A stretch of 14,288 nt of DNA from Planctomycetota bacterium (GTDB lineage: Bacteria; Planctomycetota; Phycisphaerae; Sedimentisphaerales; Anaerohalosphaeraceae): NCBI GenBank assembly GCA_021160785.1, contig JAGHBX010000602.1:1-14288 (forward strand), written 5' to 3'. This document shows, one piece after another, positions 7,368 to 13,826 of this stretch. The position numbers and the translations under genes were made by a program. The notes under the pieces were generated by a model, which was given only the letters and a program-made list of their open reading frames with translations, searched no databases and had not been told where the DNA came from. Each line of letters begins with the position of its first letter. The stretch's first letter is position 1.

Positions 7368-7999
7368 TGTTTCTCAAGAAGTACTTAGGCGCTGACGGTT
7401 ACAAGATACTGAAGTTGGGGATCACGCGCGATCACCCGATATTCGCAGTTGGGCTGGGGATATGTTCGGCTTTGGCGGTGAGCAACACCGTTGCAAACGC
7501 CATCGCGATGGGTGCGGGTGTAACTTTTGTCCTTGTTGCCACGGCGGTGATCATCTCGTCTCTCAGATCGATGATCCCGCAGCGGGCGAGAATCATCACG
7601 TACATGATTACTATTGCGTCGTTTGTGATCATCGTTCAGATGTTCCTGGATGCGTTTTCGCCGACGATCAGTGAGGCGCTGGGCCCTTATGTTGCGTTGA
7701 TCATTACCAACTGCATCATCATGGGCCGGGCCGAAGCGTTTTATGTGACCAACGGCGTGCGTCTTTCGGTCATCGACGCCGTCAGCAACGGGATAGCCTA
7801 CACGTACACGCTTGTTGCTATCGCCGTTGTGCGTGAGATTCTGGGTTTCGGAACACTGTTAGGATTTCAGGTCACGCCCGACGGCTGGCCGAAGTGGGTG
7901 GTGATGTCCATGGCGCCGGGGGCGTTTTTCCTTTTGGGGGTCGCCATATGGATCTCCAAAACGATAACGGAAGGCGGTAGTGAGGAAGAAGAGGAATAA
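7367..7999 (+). CDS. nqrD: NqrD/RnfE-type membrane subunit
   Basis: Multi-helix membrane subunit of 210 residues. It closely follows the NqrD/RnfE pattern: GICSALAVSNTVANA (31-45), GPYVALIITNCIIMGRAEAF (106-125) and SVIDAVSNGIAY (134-145). Cys33 and Cys116 lie at the places of the conserved NqrD cysteines that, with two from NqrE, hold the intramembrane [2Fe-2S] cluster of Vibrio-type Nqr. The phrase ITNCIIMGRAEAF leans to the Nqr/Rnf family as a whole and does not separate the two. The short acidic C-terminal tail (EEEEE) is unremarkable. It overlaps nqrC by one base and is followed by nqrE after 2 bp. Confidence 0.94.
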   Translation: MFLKKYLGADGYKILKLGITRDHPIFAVGLGICSALAVSNTVANAIAMGAGVTFVLVATAVIISSLRSMIPQRARIITYMITIASFVIIVQMFLDAFSPTISEALGPYVALIITNCIIMGRAEAFYVTNGVRLSVIDAVSNGIAYTYTLVAIAVVREILGFGTLLGFQVTPDGWPKWVVMSMAPGAFFLLGVAIWISKTITEGGSEEEEE

Positions 8000-8001
8000 C
8001 A

Positions 8002-8589
8002 ATGACACATGCGATAACCATATTCATAGCGGCTATTCTTACTCATAACATCGCGCTGACATACCTGCTTGGGATGTGTCCCTTCGTGTCCCTGTCCCGC
8101 AGCACCAAGACCGCCTTCGGCATGAGTGTCGCGGTGATCTTCGTGGTGACTTTGACGGCGGCGATCAACTGGCCCATCTATCATCTGATACTGGTTCCGA
8201 CAGGCAGCAAGCTCATTTACTACATCGTTTTCATTATTGTCATCGCGGCGACGGTTCAATTAGTCGAGATGATCATGGAGCGTTTCTTCCCGCATCTTCA
8301 GTCGGCCTTTGGGATATTCCTTCCGCTGATCACGGTAAACTGTACGGTTTTGGCGGTATCGGTTCTCATGGTATTACGAACGTACTCATACGGCATGACG
8401 CTTGTATTTGCGTTCGGCTCGGCGGTGGGGTGGATGCTGGCGATCATGATTGTGGCCGCTATCAACGAGAAACTCAAACTGGTTGGGAATGTTCCGAAAG
8501 GGCTTCAGGGCGCCGGGATTATAATGATTATCGCCGGCATTATTGCCCTGGCGTTTCTGGGTTTCGGCGGAATGGTTGACGTAAAATAA
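8002..8589 (+). CDS. nqrE: NqrE/RnfA-type membrane subunit
   Basis: Multi-helix membrane subunit of 195 residues, inverted-topology partner of NqrD. Family signatures are LTYLLGMCPFVSLSRSTKTA (19-38), GIFLPLITVNCTVLA (104-118) and FGSAVGWMLAI (138-148). Cys26 and Cys114 match the NqrE cysteines that complete the intramembrane [2Fe-2S] cluster with NqrD. A purine-rich GAGGAA just inside the end of nqrD serves as ribosome binding site. In Nqr operons nqrF comes next; here the following gene keeps only the N-terminal part of NqrF. Confidence 0.94.
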   Translation: MTHAITIFIAAILTHNIALTYLLGMCPFVSLSRSTKTAFGMSVAVIFVVTLTAAINWPIYHLILVPTGSKLIYYIVFIIVIAATVQLVEMIMERFFPHLQSAFGIFLPLITVNCTVLAVSVLMVLRTYSYGMTLVFAFGSAVGWMLAIMIVAAINEKLKLVGNVPKGLQGAGIIMIIAGIIALAFLGFGGMVDVK

Positions 8590-8608
8590 AATGAGGCTGT
8601 GATATTCG

Positions 8609-9583
8609 ATGATCTTCGTACCTGTATTAGTAATCAATCTGATTCTCCTGGTAATCACGATACTGCTTTCCATTGCCGACCGGCTGCTCGTCAGCTACGG
8701 CGAGTGCAAAATCACCGTTTATCATGAAGGCGAATCCAAAGAGTTCAGCGTTGACGGCGGAGGCTTCCTGCTTTCGGAACTCACCTCGCACGGGTACAAC
8801 ATACCATCGTCCTGTGCTGGCAAGGCAAGCTGCGGTTTTTGCAAAGTGCAGGTCCAGAAAGGCGGCGGGCAGATACTGCCTACCGAAGAAATCTTCATGA
8901 GCAGGGAAGAAAAGCTCAGCGGAATAAGGCTGTCCTGCCAGGTGAAGGTCAAAAATGACATAGATATTTTCATCCCCGACTTTCTCACGACGGTCCGGGG
9001 CATTGTCAAGAACAAGACCTACGACCCGAAACTCCGCTGGAGGTTCATTAAGGACGGCCAGGAGAGTTTCGTTCCGGAAAAACGGCTTATCAAGCTGGAC
9101 CCGAGGGATGAAACAGCGGTTGATGCGATTCTTGACGAGTTCGAAGGCATGAGAGGCTCGCTTGTGCCCATCCTGCAGAGGATCAACACCACGTTCAATT
9201 ATCTCCCGGAGCCGGTCCTGTGGCGCACCGCAAAGCGGCTGCACGTGCCGATGAGCAGCATTTACAGGTTAGCAACGTTCTACAATGCCTTCAGCCTCGA
9301 ACCGAAAGGCAAGAACATCATTAAGGTTTGTATGGGAACCTCATGCTATGTCAAGGGGGGGCAGCGGATACTCGACTCCATGCAGAATAAGCTCGGCGTC
9401 GAGGTCGGCGGCAACACCGAGGACATGAATTTCACGTTAGAGACGGTCAGTTGCATCGGTTGTTGCGGCCAGAGCCCGGTAATTTCCGTCAATGACAATA
9501 TTTATGGGTATTTCAAGCCAAAGATGATAGACGAAGTATTACATGAATACTGCAAGAAGGAGTTGGAAAAATCGCAAAGCTAA
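8609..9583 (+). CDS. NqrF-type ferredoxin domain fused to a NuoE/HndA-type [2Fe-2S] domain
   Basis: A 324-residue chimera in the nqrF position. Residues 1-24 form the membrane helix and 33-125 a plant-type [2Fe-2S] ferredoxin with Cys69, Cys75, Cys78 and Cys110. Flanking GGGQILPTEEI and IRLSCQVKVKNDIDI closely follow NqrF (ILPTE, L.CQV.V..D..I). NqrF would continue with a reductase domain of about 280 residues binding FAD and NADH; none is present. Instead residues about 163-316 are a NuoE/HndA/HydC-type thioredoxin-like domain: helical start (AVDAILDEFEGMRGSLVPIL), LPEPVLWRTAKRL, YRLATFYNAF, and cluster cysteines in CMGTSC (241, 246) and CIGCC (282, 286). Residues 126-162 look like a linker. 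It probably carries electrons between the NuoF-like protein downstream and NqrD/E. The reading frame is uninterrupted and both cysteine sets are complete, arguing against a chance fusion. Confidence 0.9.
   Translation: MIFVPVLVINLILLVITILLSIADRLLVSYGECKITVYHEGESKEFSVDGGGFLLSELTSHGYNIPSSCAGKASCGFCKVQVQKGGGQILPTEEIFMSREEKLSGIRLSCQVKVKNDIDIFIPDFLTTVRGIVKNKTYDPKLRWRFIKDGQESFVPEKRLIKLDPRDETAVDAILDEFEGMRGSLVPILQRINTTFNYLPEPVLWRTAKRLHVPMSSIYRLATFYNAFSLEPKGKNIIKVCMGTSCYVKGGQRILDSMQNKLGVEVGGNTEDMNFTLETVSCIGCCGQSPVISVNDNIYGYFKPKMIDEVLHEYCKKELEKSQS
9557..9562 (+). promoter_or_regulatory. Ribosome binding site pointing to an ATC start
   Basis: AAGGAG, a perfect Shine-Dalgarno core inside the end of the preceding gene, lies 8 nt before ATC at 9571. 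No ATG, GTG or TTG lies at that spacing in the HndB-like frame. The nearest conventional start, TTG at 9595, has no such site before it. Confidence 0.5.
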
Positions 9584-9960
9584 AACCCGAAGATTTGGAT
9601 AAGATCGCCCAGCGGATGAAGAAGACTCTCCACATCCGCGAAGGTGAAGGCGCCGCCAGGGCAAAGATTGTCGTTCACATGGGAACATGCGGTATCGCCG
9701 CAGGCGCTCGTGCTGTAATGGCTGCATTAGTGCAGGAAGTCGAAAAACGAGACCTGCAGGATGTGCTGGTCAACATCTCCAGTTGTGCCGGGCTGTGCAG
9801 CCGCGAGCCGATGATGACCGTTGAGATGGCGGAGAAACCGCCCGTCAAGTATGTCGACATGACAGCCGAAAAGGCCGTCGAAGTCCTGGAAAAGCACGTC
9901 CTTGCCGGCGAGATCGTCAAAGAATACGCCCTGACGACCGGTAATGAAAGAGTTATGTAA
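9571..9960 (+). CDS. HndB-like thioredoxin-fold [2Fe-2S] ferredoxin
   Basis: Small soluble electron carrier of 129 residues, or 121 if begun at TTG 9595. It matches the HndB/(2Fe-2S) ferredoxin family encoded between NuoE- and NuoF-like genes in NADH- or NADPH-linked [FeFe]-hydrogenase operons. Signatures are KIVVHMGTCGIAAGARAVM and NISSCAGLCSREPMMTVEM; with the ATC start the cysteines are 40, 72 and 76. Only three cysteines are present in the usual cluster region, so cluster binding may need another ligand or partner. The start is not settled: the frame upstream reads (I)AKLKPEDLDKIAQ, a family-like N-terminus, and the Shine-Dalgarno at 9557-9562 fits ATC 9571, a very rare start codon. From there the gene overlaps its upstream neighbour by 13 bp, suggesting coupling. 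It likely relays electrons within the NuoEF-like module. Confidence 0.8.
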   Translation: MAKLKPEDLDKIAQRMKKTLHIREGEGAARAKIVVHMGTCGIAAGARAVMAALVQEVEKRDLQDVLVNISSCAGLCSREPMMTVEMAEKPPVKYVDMTAEKAVEVLEKHVLAGEIVKEYALTTGNERVM

Positions 9961-9981
9961 AGCGTTTGCTTAGGTTTTCCC

Positions 9982-10009
9982 GATCAGGACACATGGCCAG
10001 AGCCTGATC
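9982..10009 (+). repeat. Inverted repeat between the HndB-like and NuoF-like genes
   Basis: GATCAGG (9982-9988) and CCTGATC (10003-10009) are perfect 7-bp inverted arms around a 14-nt loop in the 72-bp gap. No T-run follows, so it is not a standard terminator. It could be an RNA hairpin or operator site at one of the larger gaps within the operon. Confidence 0.4.
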
Positions 10010-10032
10010 AGAAGTATTAGGAGCGAAGTGAT

Positions 10033-13000
10033 ATGGCTCATCGTTGTCATGTAATAATTTGTACATGTACCAACTGCATCTCCAATGGTGCGCTCAAAAT
10101 AAAAAACGCCCTCGAAGCGGAACTGGCGAAAAGAGAACTCGAAGATGACATTCGGGTCGTTCAAACCGGTGCAAGCGGACTGTGTGTGAACGGTCCGGTT
10201 CTCATGGTTCAGCCTGACGGGATCTTTTATCAGCGTCTTACCGAAGAGCACATACCGAATCTGGTGGAAGAGCATTTTCTCAAGGGCCGGCCCGTAAAGA
10301 GCCTGATGTACATGCCCGCGGGAGAGGATACTCCCATCCCCAAGCTGCGGGACATTCCGTTCTTCAAGGACCAGAGGTTAATTGCGCTTAGGAATCGCGG
10401 GCTGATCGATCCGGACAGCATCGACGAATACATCGCCAATGACGGATACAAGGCGCTGGCGAAAGTCTTAGGGGACATGAAGCCCGAAGCGGTTGTCGAA
10501 GAGATTGAAAAGTCCGGTCTGCGCGGCCGGGGCGGTGCGGGCTTTCCCACAGGGAGGAAATGGGGATTCTGTCGAAATTATGCAATGAAGCAGCGACAGG
10601 AGAACCCGGATTCGGCTTGTTATATTATATGCAACGCCGACGAGGGCGACCCCGGCGCTTTCATGGACCGGAGCATTCTCGAGGCCGATCCCCATTCCAT
10701 CATCGAGGCAATGGCTATCGGCGCCTATGCAATGGGTGGAACCCATGGATACATTTATGTCCGGATAGAGTACCCGCTTGCGATTCGCAGAATTCACAAG
10801 GCGATCGAGGATGCTCGCCAATACGGCTTGTTGGGCGATGATATCCTGGGCAGCGGATTCAGTTTCGATCTTACGGTGTTCGAGGGCGCAGGCGCCTTCG
10901 TCTGCGGGGAAGAAACCTCGCTCATCCACTCGATCGAAGGCATGACTCCGGAACCTACTCAGAAACCGCCCTTCCCCGCCGAGTCGGGCCTGTGGAAGAG
11001 CCCGACCAATATCAATAACGTCGAGACGTGGGCTAACATCGCGATGATCATCAACTGGGGCGCCGACTGGTTCAGGGAAATCGGTACGGAAACCAGCCCG
11101 GGAACAAAGGTGTTTTCATTAGCGGGCAACATCAATAACGCCGGTCTCGTCGAGGTACCCATGGGAATCACGCTTCGCGAGATGGTCTATGATATCGGAG
11201 GCGGTATCCCTTATGGCAAGAAGCTGAAGGGTGTCCAGACGGGCGGTCCTTCGGGAGGAGTTATCCCCGTGAGTCTTCTCGATTTGCCTATTGATTATGA
11301 GCGTCTCAAAGAGACCGGCACCATCATGGGCTCCGGGGGCATGATTGTCCTGGATGAAGATACGTGCATTGTTGACCTTGCCAAGTACTTTCTCAAGTTC
11401 ACAAGCGACGAATCGTGCGGAAAGTGCTCCTCCTGCCGTGAAGGTGCTGCAGCCCTTTATGAGATTCTTGAAAAGATCTGCAGCGGCAAGGGCGAGATGA
11501 GCGACCTTGAGCTTCTGGAAGAGATTTCCTATGCCGTCAAGGACGCTTCAATGTGCGGCCTTGGTCAGACCCTGCCGAATCCGGTCCTGAGTTCGCTGCA
11601 GTACTTCAGGGACGAGTACATCGAGCACATCAAATACAAAAGATGCCCGGCGGGGGTCTGCAAGAAGATCATCTCCTCTGCCTGCCAGCATGCCTGTCCG
11701 CTCGATCAGGATGTGCCCTGCTATATCGGGCTGATCGCCCAGAAGAAATACGAAGAAGCCATAAAGGTTGTCCGGCAGAAGAATCCGCTCCCCGGGATCT
11801 GCGGGAGAGTGTGTACTCACCCGTGTGAATCCAAATGCAAGGCGGGCGCCGGCGGTTCCAGGGCGATTAACATCAAGGCCCTGAAGCGATTCCTTGCCGA
11901 TTACGAAATGCAAAAAGGGATCGTAGTGGATATATCGCCCAAGCCCGCAAATGGCAAGAAGGTGGCTGTTATCGGTTCAGGCCCGGCGGGATTGTCCTGC
12001 GGCTACTATCTTGGGCTGGAAGGATACGAGGTTGTTATATTCGAATCGCTGCCTGTCGCCGGTGGAATGTTAGCGGTGGGAATCCCCAGGTACCGGTTGC
12101 CGCGCGAGATACTGGATTATGAAATAGAGATCATCAAGAAGGCGGGCGTGGAGATACGCACCAACACCAAAGTCGGCAAGGATGTCCAGTTCGAGGAAAT
12201 ACAGACCGACTATGACGCGGTGTTTGTCGCCGCCGGCGCTCATGCGGGACTGAAACTCGGCATACCGGGCGAGGACACACCGGGTGTTATGGACGCAGTC
12301 GAGTTTCTCAGAAAGGTCGGGCTTGGTGAGGACGTCGAAATCGGCTCGAAGGTTGTCGTCATAGGCGGCGGAAATGCGGCGATCGATGCGGCAAGAACGG
12401 CAAAACGCCTGGGAAAAGATGTGAAGATATGCTACCGCAGGACCCGCGGCCAGATGCCGGCGATCCCCGAGGAGGTTGAAGAAGCGATCCACGAAGGCGT
12501 GGAGATCGAGTATCTGGTCGCACCGGTTAAGGCCGTCGCCGCCGGCGGGAAACTGGCCGCTGTCGAATTTCAGAGGATGGAGTTAGGCGATTTCGACAAG
12601 AGCGGCCGACCAAGACCGGTGCCGATTGAAGGGTCCCGGTTTACCACCGAAGTCGATACGTTGATTCCTGCGATCAGCCAGGCACCGGACATCTCTTCTC
12701 TGGTGGGCGACGGCAAGCTGGCGATCACCAAGTGGAACACCATTGGCGTCGACACCGAAACATTCTATACAGGGGTCGAAGGCGTATTTGCCGGCGGCGA
12801 TGTCGTCACCGGTCCCGACACGATAACGACTGCACTGGCTCACGGCAAGATCGCCGCTTCGATGATTGACAAATACATCAAGGGCGAGCAGCTTACGAGG
12901 GAATACAGCGTTACACGTCCCGTCAGACGCGTTGAAGCGGTGGAATTGACGGAAGAGGAGATCGAGACGATGACGGAAGCTGAGATTCCCGTTATTGGCG

Positions 13001-13116
13001 TAGAGAAGAGGGAGTTGAACTTTGACGAAGTCGAGCTTGCCTTCGAAGAAGACGCGGCCGTCAAAGAAGCCAAACGGTGTTACAGATGCGATCTCGAAGT
13101 CGAAGAAAGTGATTGA
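10033..13116 (+). CDS. NuoF-type NADH-binding flavoprotein fused to GltD/NfnB-type FAD/NAD(P)H oxidoreductase
   Basis: Soluble 1027-residue electron-transfer protein built of three modules. Residues 1-90: thioredoxin-like [2Fe-2S] domain with C10, C15 and C51; the expected fourth cysteine (TGC.GLC) is Ala47, and an extra C12 is present. Residues about 100-535: NuoF/HydB core with FMN/NADH motif GLRGRGGAGFPTGRKW (162-177), CNADEGDPGAF (200-210), CGEETSLI (291-298) and [4Fe-4S] ligands C462, C465, C468 and C508. Residues about 545-950: GltD/NfnB-like part, with an N-terminal cysteine-rich Fe-S region (C551, C555, C563, C590, C594, C598, C602), FAD motif VIGSGPAGLSCGY (646-658), NAD(P)H motif VIGGGNAAIDAA (776-787), YRRTRGQMPA (801-810) and AGGDVVTGP (920-928). 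C1016/C1019 close the tail. Likely oxidises NADH and/or NADPH, perhaps by flavin-based bifurcation, and feeds the NuoE-like domain upstream. AGGAG (10019-10023) precedes the ATG by 9 nt. Confidence 0.92.
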   Translation: MAHRCHVIICTCTNCISNGALKIKNALEAELAKRELEDDIRVVQTGASGLCVNGPVLMVQPDGIFYQRLTEEHIPNLVEEHFLKGRPVKSLMYMPAGEDTPIPKLRDIPFFKDQRLIALRNRGLIDPDSIDEYIANDGYKALAKVLGDMKPEAVVEEIEKSGLRGRGGAGFPTGRKWGFCRNYAMKQRQENPDSACYIICNADEGDPGAFMDRSILEADPHSIIEAMAIGAYAMGGTHGYIYVRIEYPLAIRRIHKAIEDARQYGLLGDDILGSGFSFDLTVFEGAGAFVCGEETSLIHSIEGMTPEPTQKPPFPAESGLWKSPTNINNVETWANIAMIINWGADWFREIGTETSPGTKVFSLAGNINNAGLVEVPMGITLREMVYDIGGGIPYGKKLKGVQTGGPSGGVIPVSLLDLPIDYERLKETGTIMGSGGMIVLDEDTCIVDLAKYFLKFTSDESCGKCSSCREGAAALYEILEKICSGKGEMSDLELLEEISYAVKDASMCGLGQTLPNPVLSSLQYFRDEYIEHIKYKRCPAGVCKKIISSACQHACPLDQDVPCYIGLIAQKKYEEAIKVVRQKNPLPGICGRVCTHPCESKCKAGAGGSRAINIKALKRFLADYEMQKGIVVDISPKPANGKKVAVIGSGPAGLSCGYYLGLEGYEVVIFESLPVAGGMLAVGIPRYRLPREILDYEIEIIKKAGVEIRTNTKVGKDVQFEEIQTDYDAVFVAAGAHAGLKLGIPGEDTPGVMDAVEFLRKVGLGEDVEIGSKVVVIGGGNAAIDAARTAKRLGKDVKICYRRTRGQMPAIPEEVEEAIHEGVEIEYLVAPVKAVAAGGKLAAVEFQRMELGDFDKSGRPRPVPIEGSRFTTEVDTLIPAISQAPDISSLVGDGKLAITKWNTIGVDTETFYTGVEGVFAGGDVVTGPDTITTALAHGKIAASMIDKYIKGEQLTREYSVTRPVRRVEAVELTEEEIETMTEAEIPVIGVEKRELNFDEVELAFEEDAAVKEAKRCYRCDLEVEESD

Positions 13117-13128
13117 CGGGAATTTAAG

Positions 13129-13287
13129 ATGGATTTGCATATCCATACGCGCCTTTCTCCATGTACCGAGCCGGAGATGACACCGCAGGCGATAGTCCGG
13201 CGTGCGAAGGAGCAGGATTTGGACGCGATTGCAGTCTGCGATCACAACTCCGCCGAAAATGTCGGGCCGCGACGGATAACTGTTTGA
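13129..13287 (+). pseudogene. Truncated PHP-domain gene remnant
   Basis: A 52-codon frame begins MDLHIHTRLSPCTEPEMTPQ and continues to AVCDHNSAENVG before ending PRRITV-stop. This is the N-terminal part of a PHP (polymerase/histidinol phosphatase-like) metal-dependent phosphoesterase: the HxH metal motif (residues 4-6) and the DHN motif (38-40) are intact. Complete PHP proteins run to about 200-280 residues with further metal ligands, all absent here. PHP genes commonly accompany GHKL ATPase and NuoE/HndB/NuoF genes in bifurcating hydrogenase loci, so this looks like the remains of a native neighbour after a deletion of perhaps 150-200 codons. It sits 12 bp after the NuoF-like fusion and 5 bp before the ATPase start. 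A phosphoesterase activity is unlikely. Confidence 0.75.
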
Positions 13288-13292
13288 CGATT

Positions 13293-13745
13293 ATGGAAGA
13301 TTTATCGCTGCACATACTTGATATCGCAGAAAACGCCATGCGGGCTGGCGGAAAAAGGTTGGTGATAGAGATCATCGAGAACGAAGGCGATGACAGGTTG
13401 ACGATTCGTATCGAAGACGACGGTAGGGGAATGGACGCCCAGACGCTCAAAGAAGCGACGAATCCGTTTTTTACCACTAAAGGCGGCAAGAAAGTCGGAT
13501 TGGGGCTGTCGCTGTTCGCCCAGGCGGCCCGGCAGACCGGCGGAGAGTTGACGATAGAGTCCAGTGAAGGTGTGGGCACCGAGGTAATCGCCGTGTTCAG
13601 GCCCAGCCATCCGGACATGAAGCCTATAGGCGATATCGCCGAAACCATGGCGATCCTGATTGCGGGCAACCCGGCGGTAAGGTTTGTCTTCGATCACAAA
13701 ACGGCGGAAAGTCATTATCATTTCGACTCTTTCGAGTCGGATTGA
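13293..13745 (+). CDS. GHKL (HATPase_c) anti-sigma-like ATP-binding protein
   Basis: A 150-residue protein consisting mainly of a GHKL/HATPase_c ATP-binding domain: N box LDIAENAMRAG (9-19), G1 box EDDGRGM (41-47), and TTKGGKKVGLGLSLF (61-75) covering the ATP lid and G2 box. There is no histidine phosphoacceptor domain or membrane segment, so it is not a full sensor kinase. Such small ATPases recur in operons of NuoE/HndB/NuoF-type bifurcating enzymes, where their job is unknown (regulatory kinase or anti-sigma-like role is a guess). Start chosen at ATG 13293: the frame is open back to 13161, but that part overlaps the PHP remnant in another frame and has no family similarity. No Shine-Dalgarno is seen, perhaps because the upstream deletion removed it. 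Confidence 0.85.
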   Translation: MEDLSLHILDIAENAMRAGGKRLVIEIIENEGDDRLTIRIEDDGRGMDAQTLKEATNPFFTTKGGKKVGLGLSLFAQAARQTGGELTIESSEGVGTEVIAVFRPSHPDMKPIGDIAETMAILIAGNPAVRFVFDHKTAESHYHFDSFESD

Positions 13746-13826
13746 GATTGGCGGTGGAGCCCTTGAACAAGGGTGAATATTTTCGTAGAATACAGGAGAC
13801 CCTGATTTTTTTTGGGATTTGTTTTT
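13746..13826. other. Short gap with weak hairpin
   Basis: The 81-bp gap contains CCCTTG/CAAGGG (13760-13773), a short stem with almost no loop, and AT-rich sequence. No T-run directly follows the stem and no clear ribosome binding site precedes the next ATG. I do not call a terminator. Confidence 0.25.

Noticed and set aside
3950..8589. Plain Rnf complex
   Set aside because: There is no RnfB, the gene order is that of nqrA-E, and the gene after nqrE carries an NqrF-type ferredoxin domain.
13161..13292. Upstream extension of the GHKL ATPase frame
   Set aside because: The 44 extra residues overlap the PHP remnant in a different frame and do not resemble GHKL proteins; MEDLSLHILDIAENA is a natural N-terminus.
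13760..13773. CCCTTG/CAAGGG hairpin as a terminator
   Set aside because: The stem is short, the loop is only about 2-4 nt and no T-run directly follows; genes of the same module continue downstream.
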